Positions 57,425 to 64,000 of a stretch of 64,000 nt of DNA are shown piece after piece. The stretch is taken from contig NZ_KI628539.1 in NCBI RefSeq assembly GCF_000503215.1, positions 310,001 to 374,000 on the forward strand. The letters are read 5' to 3'. A program made the position numbers and the translations under genes. The stretch is from Pseudomonas canadensis (lineage in GTDB: Bacteria > Pseudomonadota > Gammaproteobacteria > Pseudomonadales > Pseudomonadaceae). A model generated the notes under the pieces. That model was not told the DNA's origin. It made no database searches and worked only from the letters and a program-made list of their open reading frames with translations. Within the stretch, counting starts at the first letter, position 1; every line of letters begins with the position of its first letter.

Positions 57425-57555
57425 ACAAGTGCACTCTTCTTGGGGGGGGAGGGCCCGACTCGGATTTCCTATCTCGGCAGGGGGCTTTCCCGGTGGCCTT
57501 CAGTAGGTGACCACTTCGTTATTATTGGCGCCTTTGCTTCCCTGGCGCCGCTGTT

Positions 57556-58272
57556 TCACAGGGTGATGGGCGCGTCGTGGGCGGTGACGGCAAAGCCATA
57601 CACCGTGGCAGGTTGCAAGCGCACGCGGGTGGCGCCGGAACTGCTGGCGGTCACGGTCAGTGTTTCGCCGGGAAGCACATAGGTGCGCGGTAGCATTGCC
57701 GCGCCGTTGCCCGGCATCAATTGAAGTTCCTGAGCCATGCGCACCACATACGACGTGGGGTTGTGGACGCTGAGCTGGTCGGCCTTCAAGGTCCAGGTCA
57801 GGCCCAGCCAGGGCGTGCGATTAGGCGCGAGCCCCTTGGGATGAATGATTACCGGCAGATTCTGGCGTACGGTCACGCCCACTTGGGCGCGTCCGGCCTT
57901 GGCGGGGTCGCGTTGGGCAGGCATGCCTTCGAAAATCACACGTTTGAGGCGCTGGGTTTTCAACGGTTCGCCCGTTTGCAGAATGAACCGCACCAGCTGG
58001 CTTTTGGACGCTTCGACCCGTGTGAGCGGTGGTGTCACGAACAACAGCGTGTTTTTGTCCTCGGGAATGTCTTCGAGAGTCACGTGCAACAGGGCCAGTT
58101 TGTTATCGGTGTTGGTCACCGACACACTGGCTTCGCCGTCAGCCTCGTTGACGATCACCACCGATGTGTCCGGGACCATGCCATCGGCACGCGCGGCGGT
58201 TGCGCCAAGTGCTGCCAGCACAGCACAGCAGAGCCCGGGGCCCCAGCGAAAAACGGAAAAAAACAGTTTCAT
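57556..58272 (-). CDS. Periplasmic fimbrial chaperone (PapD-like)
   Basis: 238 aa. Signal peptide about 1-29, then SVVIVNEADGEASVSVTNTD, TPPLTRVEASKSQLVRFIL (conserved zipper edge) and LPVIIHPKGL (chaperone core), with VHNPTSYVVRMAQE in domain 2. Brings DUF1120 subunits to the usher. Gap of 131 bases to the usher. Confidence 0.9.
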   Translation of the reverse strand: MKLFFSVFRWGPGLCCAVLAALGATAARADGMVPDTSVVIVNEADGEASVSVTNTDNKLALLHVTLEDIPEDKNTLLFVTPPLTRVEASKSQLVRFILQTGEPLKTQRLKRVIFEGMPAQRDPAKAGRAQVGVTVRQNLPVIIHPKGLAPNRTPWLGLTWTLKADQLSVHNPTSYVVRMAQELQLMPGNGAAMLPRTYVLPGETLTVTASSSGATRVRLQPATVYGFAVTAHDAPITL

Positions 58273-58340
58273 GACAGGTCTCTTCAGAGAGGCCGCCCTG
58301 CACCCGGTGAATCAACCGGGCATCGGCGGCGCGGTGTTAG

Positions 58341-58662
58341 TTAGAGGTACCGCAGGTCCAGCGTGATCGAGCCATCGAGGGGCACCCGCTCGTTGAGCGT
58401 CAAGGTGTTGGCCGGGCTGATCGAGGTGTCTACCCGCAGGGAGGCCACTAGTTGCCGGATGGGCGCCGGTAGTGTCTCGCCCGCTCGGGCAAACCCCAGG
58501 TACTGGCCCGGATACATGTACGGATCCGGCGTCCAGTTCTCGCCCTTGTCGGGCGAGATCAGGGTTTGCAGCGGCTGCGCGTCGCCAACCGACCCGCGCA
58601 CCGACAGGCTGACCGAACCGAGGCGCTCGCGGATGGTACGGGCGTAGAGCCAAGCGCTTGTG
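58341..58662 (-). pseudogene. DUF1120 subunit fragment lacking its N-terminal half
   Basis: The reading frame ends in SISPANTLTLNERVPLDGSI and LDLRYL, a DUF1120 C-terminus, and earlier RLGSVSLSVRGSVGDAQPLQ matches LGSVALVLSNPVADTLAVRT of the subunit at 59360-59980. Signal peptide, donor strand, CTPSL region and the first half (about 105 residues) are missing; the nearest ATG (58700) lies in the next gene in another frame. So it is a deletion remnant of a seventh DUF1120 gene. Confidence 0.8.
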
Positions 58663-59301
58663 TTACAGGTACACGACGCTGATCGTGGCCGAGCCATCAA
58701 TGCCTGTGTCTTGGGAGATGGTCAGGTTCTTGGCCGGATAGATAAACGGGTTTACCAAGAATTCCATCTGCGTGTCCTTGGCCGGAATAGGCACCGATGC
58801 TGCACCGGGTTGTTTAATTGAGACCAGCATGTTGGTTTGCCATCCCTCGTCTGAAAACATGCGGAACCAGGTGTTGCCGTTGTTCATTGTCCCAATCGGC
58901 TGGACGGGGACCTGATCGGCGATGGCCTTGTCGAGGGACACTAAATAGCCGCCGATAGGCTCGCCGGCGGCAGTTCTTCCGATGCCCAGTTCGACTACGC
59001 CGACTGCGGGGTCTGCGGAGTCGGCGCGGTTGTCGGTGATTGTCATTGCAAACAGCGTCGATGCCTCGCAGTTGATACTCAGTTGCAAGCTGACTGGGGT
59101 CAGCAGCGTTCGGGCATCCTGGTTAAGGTCTTTAACCGAAAACCGGCCGACATTGATGGTGCCGCCTGGCGTCAGGCTCGGCGTGCAGGCCGAGGGTACA
59201 ATCATCCCCTTGACGGTCAGGTCGGTGGTGGACGCGGCAAACGCTGGCAAAGCGCTGCCGATCAGCAGGCCAGCGACGCTGGTGCAGAGTAGTTTTTTCA
59301 T
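58663..59301 (-). CDS. DUF1120 fimbrial subunit (third complete copy)
   Basis: 212 aa. Signal peptide ends AFAASTTDLTVKG; core MIVPSACTPSLTPGGTI, Cys in INCEASTLFAM, DNRADS and terminal SATISVVYL. The Ala-Ser-Thr-Thr N-terminus is an alternating-hydrophobic donor strand. AGGAG 12 bases upstream. Likely a structural pilin. Confidence 0.88.
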   Translation of the reverse strand: MKKLLCTSVAGLLIGSALPAFAASTTDLTVKGMIVPSACTPSLTPGGTINVGRFSVKDLNQDARTLLTPVSLQLSINCEASTLFAMTITDNRADSADPAVGVVELGIGRTAAGEPIGGYLVSLDKAIADQVPVQPIGTMNNGNTWFRMFSDEGWQTNMLVSIKQPGAASVPIPAKDTQMEFLVNPFIYPAKNLTISQDTGIDGSATISVVYL

Positions 59302-59359
59302 GTCGGTTAAAGCTCCTTTGACGGGGTCGGGATACGGGGCGTACAGGGATGTACGGGTA

Positions 59360-59980
59360 TTACAGATAACGCATGGTCACGGTCACATGCCCATCGACGG
59401 GCACTTCATCGTTAAGGGTCAGGCTGTCGGCGCGGGCAATCCGGGTGTAGAACACAATGTCCGCATCGAAGGTCGTCACCGCAATCGGCCGGGGAGGGTC
59501 ATCCATCGAAGCGATGGCGAGCAGACTGAGGTGGCTTAAATGCGAACCTGCGGCCCATTGGGTGCCGCCATCCAGGGATACGATGGTGCGCACCGCCAGT
59601 GTGTCCGCTACAGGGTTACTCAATACCAGCGCAACGCTGCCCAGGTTTTCATCGTTGGGGGTTGTGCCCAGGCCGTGGTGGTTGGGAATCACCGCCGTCC
59701 CGCCACGGTTGTCGAGCGTGGTCAAGGCAAACAACGTCGAGCCTTCGCACCGCACATTCAACTGCAAGGTGTCAGGGGGCAGCAGTGTGTGCCTGTCTTG
59801 ATTAAGGTCTTTGACGGTGATCTTGCCGTGGTCAATCGCCCCCCCGTCGGACAACGTGGGCGTGCAACTGCTCGGCGTAATCATGCCGGAGACGTTGAGG
59901 TCGGTGCTGCTGGCGGCAGAGGCTTGAGGCAGGTAGATGATCAGCAGTGCCGCCAATACTGCAGGGGTCGATTTATCCAT
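59360..59980 (-). CDS. DUF1120 fimbrial subunit (second complete copy)
   Basis: 206 aa. Signal peptide ends ASAASSTDLNVSG; ITPSSCTPTLSDGG, Cys in VRCEGSTLFAL, DNRGG and HVTVTMRYL at the end. 69% or so of conserved positions match its neighbours by eye. Lies 44 bases after the first subunit. Confidence 0.88.
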   Translation of the reverse strand: MDKSTPAVLAALLIIYLPQASAASSTDLNVSGMITPSSCTPTLSDGGAIDHGKITVKDLNQDRHTLLPPDTLQLNVRCEGSTLFALTTLDNRGGTAVIPNHHGLGTTPNDENLGSVALVLSNPVADTLAVRTIVSLDGGTQWAAGSHLSHLSLLAIASMDDPPRPIAVTTFDADIVFYTRIARADSLTLNDEVPVDGHVTVTMRYL

Positions 59981-60024
59981 GGATCGAATAACCTCTAGGG
60001 GGAATGCCCTGTGTGGAAGAAGAG

Positions 60025-60639
60025 TTACAGGTACACGACCTCAATCGTGGCTAAACCGTCGATTGGCGTTTCTTCCGAGGGAAAACCCATGGCTCTGTCG
60101 ATCTGGCCGATCACCACAATGTCCGTATTCAGATTCTGGATCATGGTCGGCTGTGGATTCCCAGGAATGCCAAACGCCGCCAGCGTCGTTCCCTGCCAGA
60201 TAGCGTTCCCAATGACCTGCCAGTTTTGACCGTTATCAGATGATTGGAGGGGCGTAACGTCGACGTTATCGGCCACGGCGTTTTCAAGGGAAAGAGTGAA
60301 GTTGCCGATTTTGACGTTGTTGCTTGTCAGGCCCAAGCCATAGCCGTCGAGTATGGTTGACGACCCGGAGCGATTGTCGGTGCCTCTTAACGCAATTAAC
60401 GTGGCAGCATCGCAGAGAACGTTGAGTCGTATCGTGATGGGGTCCAGGTGTGTCGGGGTGTTGGGGTCGAGGTCTTTTATCGAAATCTTGCCGTAATTCA
60501 CGTTCCCGGACAGGCTTGGGGTGCAGGCGCTTGGAGTGATCATGCCTGTGACGGTCAGCTCTGTGGTGCTTGCGGCGAACGTCATGCCACTACCGGCAAG
60601 GGAGAAGACGGCGGTGAGGGCGGCTAGGGACTTTTTCAT
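60025..60639 (-). CDS. DUF1120 fimbrial subunit (first gene of the operon)
   Basis: 204 aa. Signal peptide ends MTFAASTTELTVTG; ITPSACTPSLSGNVN, Cys in VLCDAATLIAL, DNRSG and ATIEVVYL at the end. First in the operon, so probably the major pilin; that is by position. Weak ribosome site. Confidence 0.88.
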   Translation of the reverse strand: MKKSLAALTAVFSLAGSGMTFAASTTELTVTGMITPSACTPSLSGNVNYGKISIKDLDPNTPTHLDPITIRLNVLCDAATLIALRGTDNRSGSSTILDGYGLGLTSNNVKIGNFTLSLENAVADNVDVTPLQSSDNGQNWQVIGNAIWQGTTLAAFGIPGNPQPTMIQNLNTDIVVIGQIDRAMGFPSEETPIDGLATIEVVYL

Positions 60640-61046
60640 GTTTTAAGAGCTTCCGGTGCCAAGGCTGAATAATGACGGTGCCAGTGGCCGTCTGCAGCTA
60701 CGTTGCGACCGCCTGGAGTGGTCAGTCGCATCCCTCTCTGGGGACGCCGGGAAATCTATCGTTGGGAGGCGGTCTCGCAAATACAATAAATACGACAATC
60801 GTCCAGGGCTGAGAGGGTCGTCAGAAGCAGAGTTGACTTGTGTAGGATTAATGGATTTTTCGTAGTTGTTGTATCGTTTAAAGGCACGCAATTGACTACT
60901 GTACGTGCTCCCCCGCAGTAAGCCCTTCACGTAAATGCTCGGAGTTGTGCGCACGCTCAGGGAGCGTCCAGTGTTATGGGCGAGCCTGTTTCTCCGTTCG
61001 TTGTGCCGCCCGAACCTGGTTGGCTGGCGGTGTAATCGAGGTGACC
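60640..61046. promoter_or_regulatory. Divergent region between fimbrial operon and REC-HPt gene
   Basis: 407 bases. AT-rich stretch at about 60778-60805 (AAATACAATAAATACGACAA) is the likely start of the fimbrial transcript on the minus strand. TTGACT at 60891-60896 is a possible -35 on the plus strand, without a convincing -10. No gene seen. Likely target of the response regulator encoded nearby. Confidence 0.5.
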
Positions 61047-61862
61047 ATGCAGCCGGGTACTCCACCCGACGAGGGCGCGGGGAGCGCCTTTTCGTCGTCA
61101 AGCGGGTTGCCTGTAAAGTGGCAAGGCTTGACGGTATTGGTGGTCGAGGATCACCCGGCCTATCGCATTTTGCTGGGCTGGATTCTGCAAAAACTGGGGC
61201 TCGGCTTTGTGATGGTCGCAGACGGCCGGGCCGCGCTTGAAGCGATGCACCGACAGCCCGTGGACCTGGTGCTGACGGACTGCCAGATGCCCGTCATGGA
61301 CGGCTACGTGATGACCCGCACAATACGGCGCAGAGAGCGCATTGCCGGTACCGGGCGCATGCCGATCATTGCCTTCACCGTCACCCTGGGAACCGAGCAG
61401 ATACAACGTTGCTTGGCGGCCGGCATGGACGCCTGGCTGCTCAAACCGGTGACCTTCGAGCAACTGCGCGACATCCTCACCGTATGGCTTCCCGCTACCG
61501 GGGAACTGCGCGAGCAGCGCAGGCCACCTGCACAACCGGACTGGCCGACCCGCATGAGCCTGGTCGACACCTTCGGCAGCGCGGCGACAGTGAAGCACCT
61601 GTTGCAAACCTTGGTGCGAGAGGCGCAAATCGACCTCGCGGCGCTGGCCGAGGCCAAGCGCACACGGGATGCCTGCGCCGCTGCAAACCACCTGCACCGA
61701 TTGATCGGCAGCGTAGCGTTTCTGGGTGCAGGCGCCCTGGAAACCCGCGGCATACAGATGATCGAAGCCGTGGCGAGGGAAGGCGTGCAGAGGCATGCGC
61801 AGCCTCTCGGCGTGCTGCTGAAGGACCTTCGCTTGTACCTGAAATATCTGTCCTCACTGTAG
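61047..61862 (+). CDS. REC-HPt protein (phosphorelay part without kinase)
   Basis: 271 aa from ATG 61047 with GAGGTG 6 bases before; the frame upstream is not supported. Receiver domain at about 30-150 with LVVEDHPAYR, phospho-acceptor Asp in LTDCQMPVMDGY and Lys in LLKPVTFEQL. HPt domain at about 175-270 with His in NHLHRLIGSVAF. This is the C-terminal half of a BvgS/EvgS-type hybrid kinase but with no kinase domain. Divergent from the fimbrial operon and followed by a NarL-type regulator. Confidence 0.85.
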   Translation: MQPGTPPDEGAGSAFSSSSGLPVKWQGLTVLVVEDHPAYRILLGWILQKLGLGFVMVADGRAALEAMHRQPVDLVLTDCQMPVMDGYVMTRTIRRRERIAGTGRMPIIAFTVTLGTEQIQRCLAAGMDAWLLKPVTFEQLRDILTVWLPATGELREQRRPPAQPDWPTRMSLVDTFGSAATVKHLLQTLVREAQIDLAALAEAKRTRDACAAANHLHRLIGSVAFLGAGALETRGIQMIEAVAREGVQRHAQPLGVLLKDLRLYLKYLSSL

Positions 61863-62048
61863 TTTTGCAGGACGTTTCTGGTTGTTTTGTAGCCTCTACG
61901 CGTAGGTGAATTCTGTTTATTTTGTAGGGCTTGATCTATGGCTCATTAATCGCGGGGCGGCGCCGGAAAGCGCCGGCCGTCAACGGTTGTGGCTGAAAGC
62001 CACTAGGGGTACCGTGCACCAACTCAACTGGCAATCCAGGTGGTTCCC
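61863..62048. promoter_or_regulatory. Gap with palindrome and hairpins before the response regulator
   Basis: 186 bases. The palindrome CTACGCGTAG, the repeated TTTTGTAG (61883-61892 area and about 61919), and hairpins CGGCGC/GCGCCG and GTGGCT/AGCCAC are present. May contain sites for the regulator. Confidence 0.35.
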
Positions 62049-62684
62049 ATGCTCCGTGTAATTATTGCTGACGATCATCCTATTGTGCGTGTTGGGCAGA
62101 AAGTAGTGATCGAGGCCAATGGCAAATGCAAGGTAGTGGGCGAGGCCGATGGTCCCGATCAACTATTGGAATTGGTGGCTCATCAGCCATGCGACGTGCT
62201 GGTGACTGACTTCGCCATGCCGGGCAATCAACAGGCCGATGGTTATGGCTTGCTGGGCCTGCTGCACCGGCAATACCCGCAAATGCCGGTGATACTGGTG
62301 ACCATGTTTGCCAATGTCGCCACCCTGCGCGCATCGTTTGCCCACGGCGCCAGGGCTATCGTCGCTAAAAGTGCGTCGGCCCGCGAGTTGCCGCAAGCGA
62401 TCAAGGCGGTGTGTGGCGGCCAGACGTTTGTCAGCGAATGCCTGCGCCAGCAAATGGAAGAAGCCGGCACCCTGGACCAGCAAGCGGTCCCGCAGCTGTC
62501 CGGCAAGGAGAGCGAAGTGGTGCGTATGCTCGCCAGCGGCATGACCGTCAGCCAGATCGCGGCGCGGGTCAACCGCAGCATCTCGACCATCAGCAAGCAG
62601 AAAAGCACCGCGATGAGCCGGCTGTGCATTTCCACCGATGTGGATTTGTTCGCCTACGCACGCAGTAGTGGCATGGTGCCGTAA
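62049..62684 (+). CDS. NarL/FixJ-family response regulator (BvgA/EvgA-like)
   Basis: 211 aa from ATG 62049, with AGGTGG 6 bases upstream. Receiver domain at about 1-120 with IIADDHPIVR and phospho-acceptor Asp in VLVTDFAMPG; LuxR HTH at about 145-205 with LSGKESEVVRMLASGMTVSQ. Follows the REC-HPt gene, so it is the probable output of that relay and probably controls the fimbriae. Confidence 0.88.
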   Translation: MLRVIIADDHPIVRVGQKVVIEANGKCKVVGEADGPDQLLELVAHQPCDVLVTDFAMPGNQQADGYGLLGLLHRQYPQMPVILVTMFANVATLRASFAHGARAIVAKSASARELPQAIKAVCGGQTFVSECLRQQMEEAGTLDQQAVPQLSGKESEVVRMLASGMTVSQIAARVNRSISTISKQKSTAMSRLCISTDVDLFAYARSSGMVP

Positions 62685-62776
62685 GCTCGCTTATTTGCGT
62701 GGCGAATGTCGGTAGCCTTGGCGGCGCGGGCAGCTTATCGTGCGCCTACTCTTTTCGACACCCGCGGAGCCTGCCC

Positions 62777-63247
62777 ATGAGTGATGCCCATAACGCCCTG
62801 ATCACTGAGTTCTACAGCGCCTTCCAGCGCCTGGACGCCGAGGCCATGGCCGCCTGCTACACCGACGATGTGGTGTTCAGTGACCCTGCGTTTGGCGAAC
62901 TGCACGGCCGTGATGCCGGGGACATGTGGCGCATGCTGACCACGCGGGCCAAAGACTTTTCCCTGACCTTCGACAACGTGCGCAGCGATGAGCGCAGTGG
63001 CAGTGCCCATTGGGTGGCGACGTACTTGTTCAGTGCTACCGGCAACACGGTGGTCAACGATATCCAGGCGCGCTTTGTGTTTCGCGACGGCAAGATCTGC
63101 GAGCACCACGACAGCTTCGATCTGTGGCGTTGGTCGCGGCAGGCGCTGGGCACCAAGGGCTTGCTGTTGGGTTGGACGCCGCTGGTGAAAAACGCCGTGC
63201 GTGCCCAGGCGTTGCGTGGTTTGAAGGCATTTCAGGCCAGTCGTTGA
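62777..63247 (+). CDS. SnoaL-like (NTF2-fold) protein
   Basis: 156 aa from the ATG at 62777; upstream extension is not supported. ALITEFYSAFQRLDAEAMAA, CYTDDVVFSDPAFGELHG and RFVFRDGKICEHHDSFDL fit the family's NTF2 fold with a ketosteroid-isomerase-like pocket. Function unknown. Confidence 0.85.
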   Translation: MSDAHNALITEFYSAFQRLDAEAMAACYTDDVVFSDPAFGELHGRDAGDMWRMLTTRAKDFSLTFDNVRSDERSGSAHWVATYLFSATGNTVVNDIQARFVFRDGKICEHHDSFDLWRWSRQALGTKGLLLGWTPLVKNAVRAQALRGLKAFQASR

Positions 63248-63284
63248 TAAGCTTGGCGCTCTTCTGTATTAGCCGAATCGACCT

Positions 63285-63560
63285 GTGACTGATCCTTCTG
63301 AACCCAAACCCTGGTTCGTCTACCTTGTACGCGCTGCCAATGGCTCGCTGTACTGCGGTATCAGCAATGACCCGGTGCGCCGCTTTGCTTCTCACCAGAG
63401 CGGCAAGGGCGCGCGGTTTTTCCTGTCCAGCCCGGCCGTGGCGCTGGTGTACACCGAGCAATGCGCGAGCAAGGGTGAGGCGTTGCGTCAGGAGCGGTTG
63501 ATCAAAAAGTTGAAAAAGAGTGCCAAGGAGTGCCTGGCGGCCAGCGGTTCATTGATTTGA
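63285..63560 (+). CDS. GIY-YIG domain protein (YhbQ/UPF0213 type)
   Basis: 91 aa from a GTG start. The GIY-YIG motif reads [19 protein letters not shown], and the conserved Arg and Glu are in [12 protein letters not shown] and [13 protein letters not shown]. Related small proteins of this family are nucleases. 37 bases after the SnoaL-like gene. Confidence 0.9.
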   Translation: MTDPSEPKPWFVYLVRAANGSLYCGISNDPVRRFASHQSGKGARFFLSSPAVALVYTEQCASKGEALRQERLIKKLKKSAKECLAASGSLI

Positions 63561-63635
63561 CTGATGGGTTCCCATCGTCCCCAAACGGCGTGTTGCAGGC
63601 TAATCTAGCGGCTCACTTCTAGAGCGGAGCCTGGC

Positions 63636-64000
63636 ATGTCTGAGTTGATCCTCCACCACTACCCGCAGTCCCCCTTCGCTGAAAAAGCCCGCCTGATGCT
63701 GGGTTTCAAGGGTTTGTCCTGGCGCTCGGTGCATATCTCGCCGGTGATGCCCAAGCCGGACCTCACCGCCCTGACCGGCGGCTATCGCAAAACGCCGGTG
63801 TTGCAAGTCGGCGCGGATATCTACTGTGACACCGCCTTGATTGCCCGACGCCTGGAGCAGGAAAAGTCCGCTCCGGCGCTGTTTCCTCAAGGCCAGGAGT
63901 TGGTCACCCAAGCCTTCGCCGCCTGGGCCGACTCGGTGGTGTTTTCCCATGCCGTGGCGCTGGTGTTCCAGCCGGAATCCCTGGCGGTCAAATTTGCCAA
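63636..64000 (+). CDS. Glutathione S-transferase-like protein, cut by window edge
   Basis: 121 residues visible from ATG 63636. The thioredoxin-like N-terminal domain has LHHYPQSPFAEKARLMLGF, KTPVLQVGADIYCDTALIAR, the pattern of the GST N-domain (with the Ser/Thr motif at SPFAEK). The C-terminal domain continues beyond the window. Confidence 0.85.
   Translation, partial: MSELILHHYPQSPFAEKARLMLGFKGLSWRSVHISPVMPKPDLTALTGGYRKTPVLQVGADIYCDTALIARRLEQEKSAPALFPQGQELVTQAFAAWADSVVFSHAVALVFQPESLAVKFA

Noticed and set aside
58341-58700. Frame with a start at 58700 as a real 119-aa gene
   Set aside because: The start and first residues lie in the upstream DUF1120 gene in another frame; no ribosome site or signal peptide, so it is treated as a fragment.

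Overview
The window reads as chromosome of a fluorescent Pseudomonas, most likely the P. fluorescens group. The support is high GC content and Pseudomonas codon habits, a complete alginate operon in the Pseudomonas order, paired REP sequences (REPINs) between genes, and an aapJQMP amino-acid transporter, moaCDE, rhlB and estB that all look typical of Pseudomonas. Both ends cut genes: an RND pump runs off the left edge and a glutathione S-transferase-like gene runs off the right edge. I saw no phage, insertion sequence, tRNA, rRNA or CRISPR array.

Left part (1-20.4 kb). This holds an RND pump with its adaptor (minus strand), a small conserved protein, an amino-acid-type periplasmic binding protein, an Aer-type energy-taxis receptor, a YkgJ-type cysteine-cluster protein, an acetyltransferase coupled to CheV, a 2-hydroxyacid dehydrogenase, a LysR regulator divergent from an AaeXAB-like aromatic-acid efflux operon (outer-membrane factor, FUSC, DUF1656, HlyD), a MFS/SnoaL-like pair divergent from another LysR regulator with a 25-bp palindrome between them, an SDR and a small membrane protein.

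Alginate block (20.4-37.7 kb, minus strand). algD-alg8-alg44-algK-algE-algG-algX-algL-algI-algJ-algF-algA is complete, with no broken gene. It makes GDP-mannuronate (AlgA, AlgD), polymerises it under c-di-GMP control (Alg8/Alg44), modifies it (AlgI, J, F, X, G), trims it (AlgL) and exports it (AlgK/E). Upstream of algD is a long leader with a candidate AlgU-type promoter. A terminator follows algA, and REPIN elements sit inside the operon.

Middle (37.8-52.6 kb). yaaA, a NodB-like protein with an altered metal motif, a PIN-PhoH protein, moaCDE, rhlB, estB, and aapJQMP behind a candidate sigma-54 promoter with a strong terminator after it. Then comes an mqsRA toxin-antitoxin locus in which the antitoxin is intact and the toxin is broken by an in-frame stop and an apparent internal deletion, followed by a GntR regulator and a CynX-type transporter.

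Fimbrial locus (52.6-62.7 kb). A chaperone-usher operon on the minus strand carries five complete DUF1120 subunits, one two-domain DUF1120 protein (likely tip adhesin), one decayed DUF1120 fragment, a chaperone and an usher. Divergent from it are a REC-HPt protein without a kinase domain and a NarL-type response regulator. This related-subunit-rich fimbria with its own phosphorelay parts is the least described system in the window. The right end has a SnoaL-like protein, a GIY-YIG protein and the GST-like gene.
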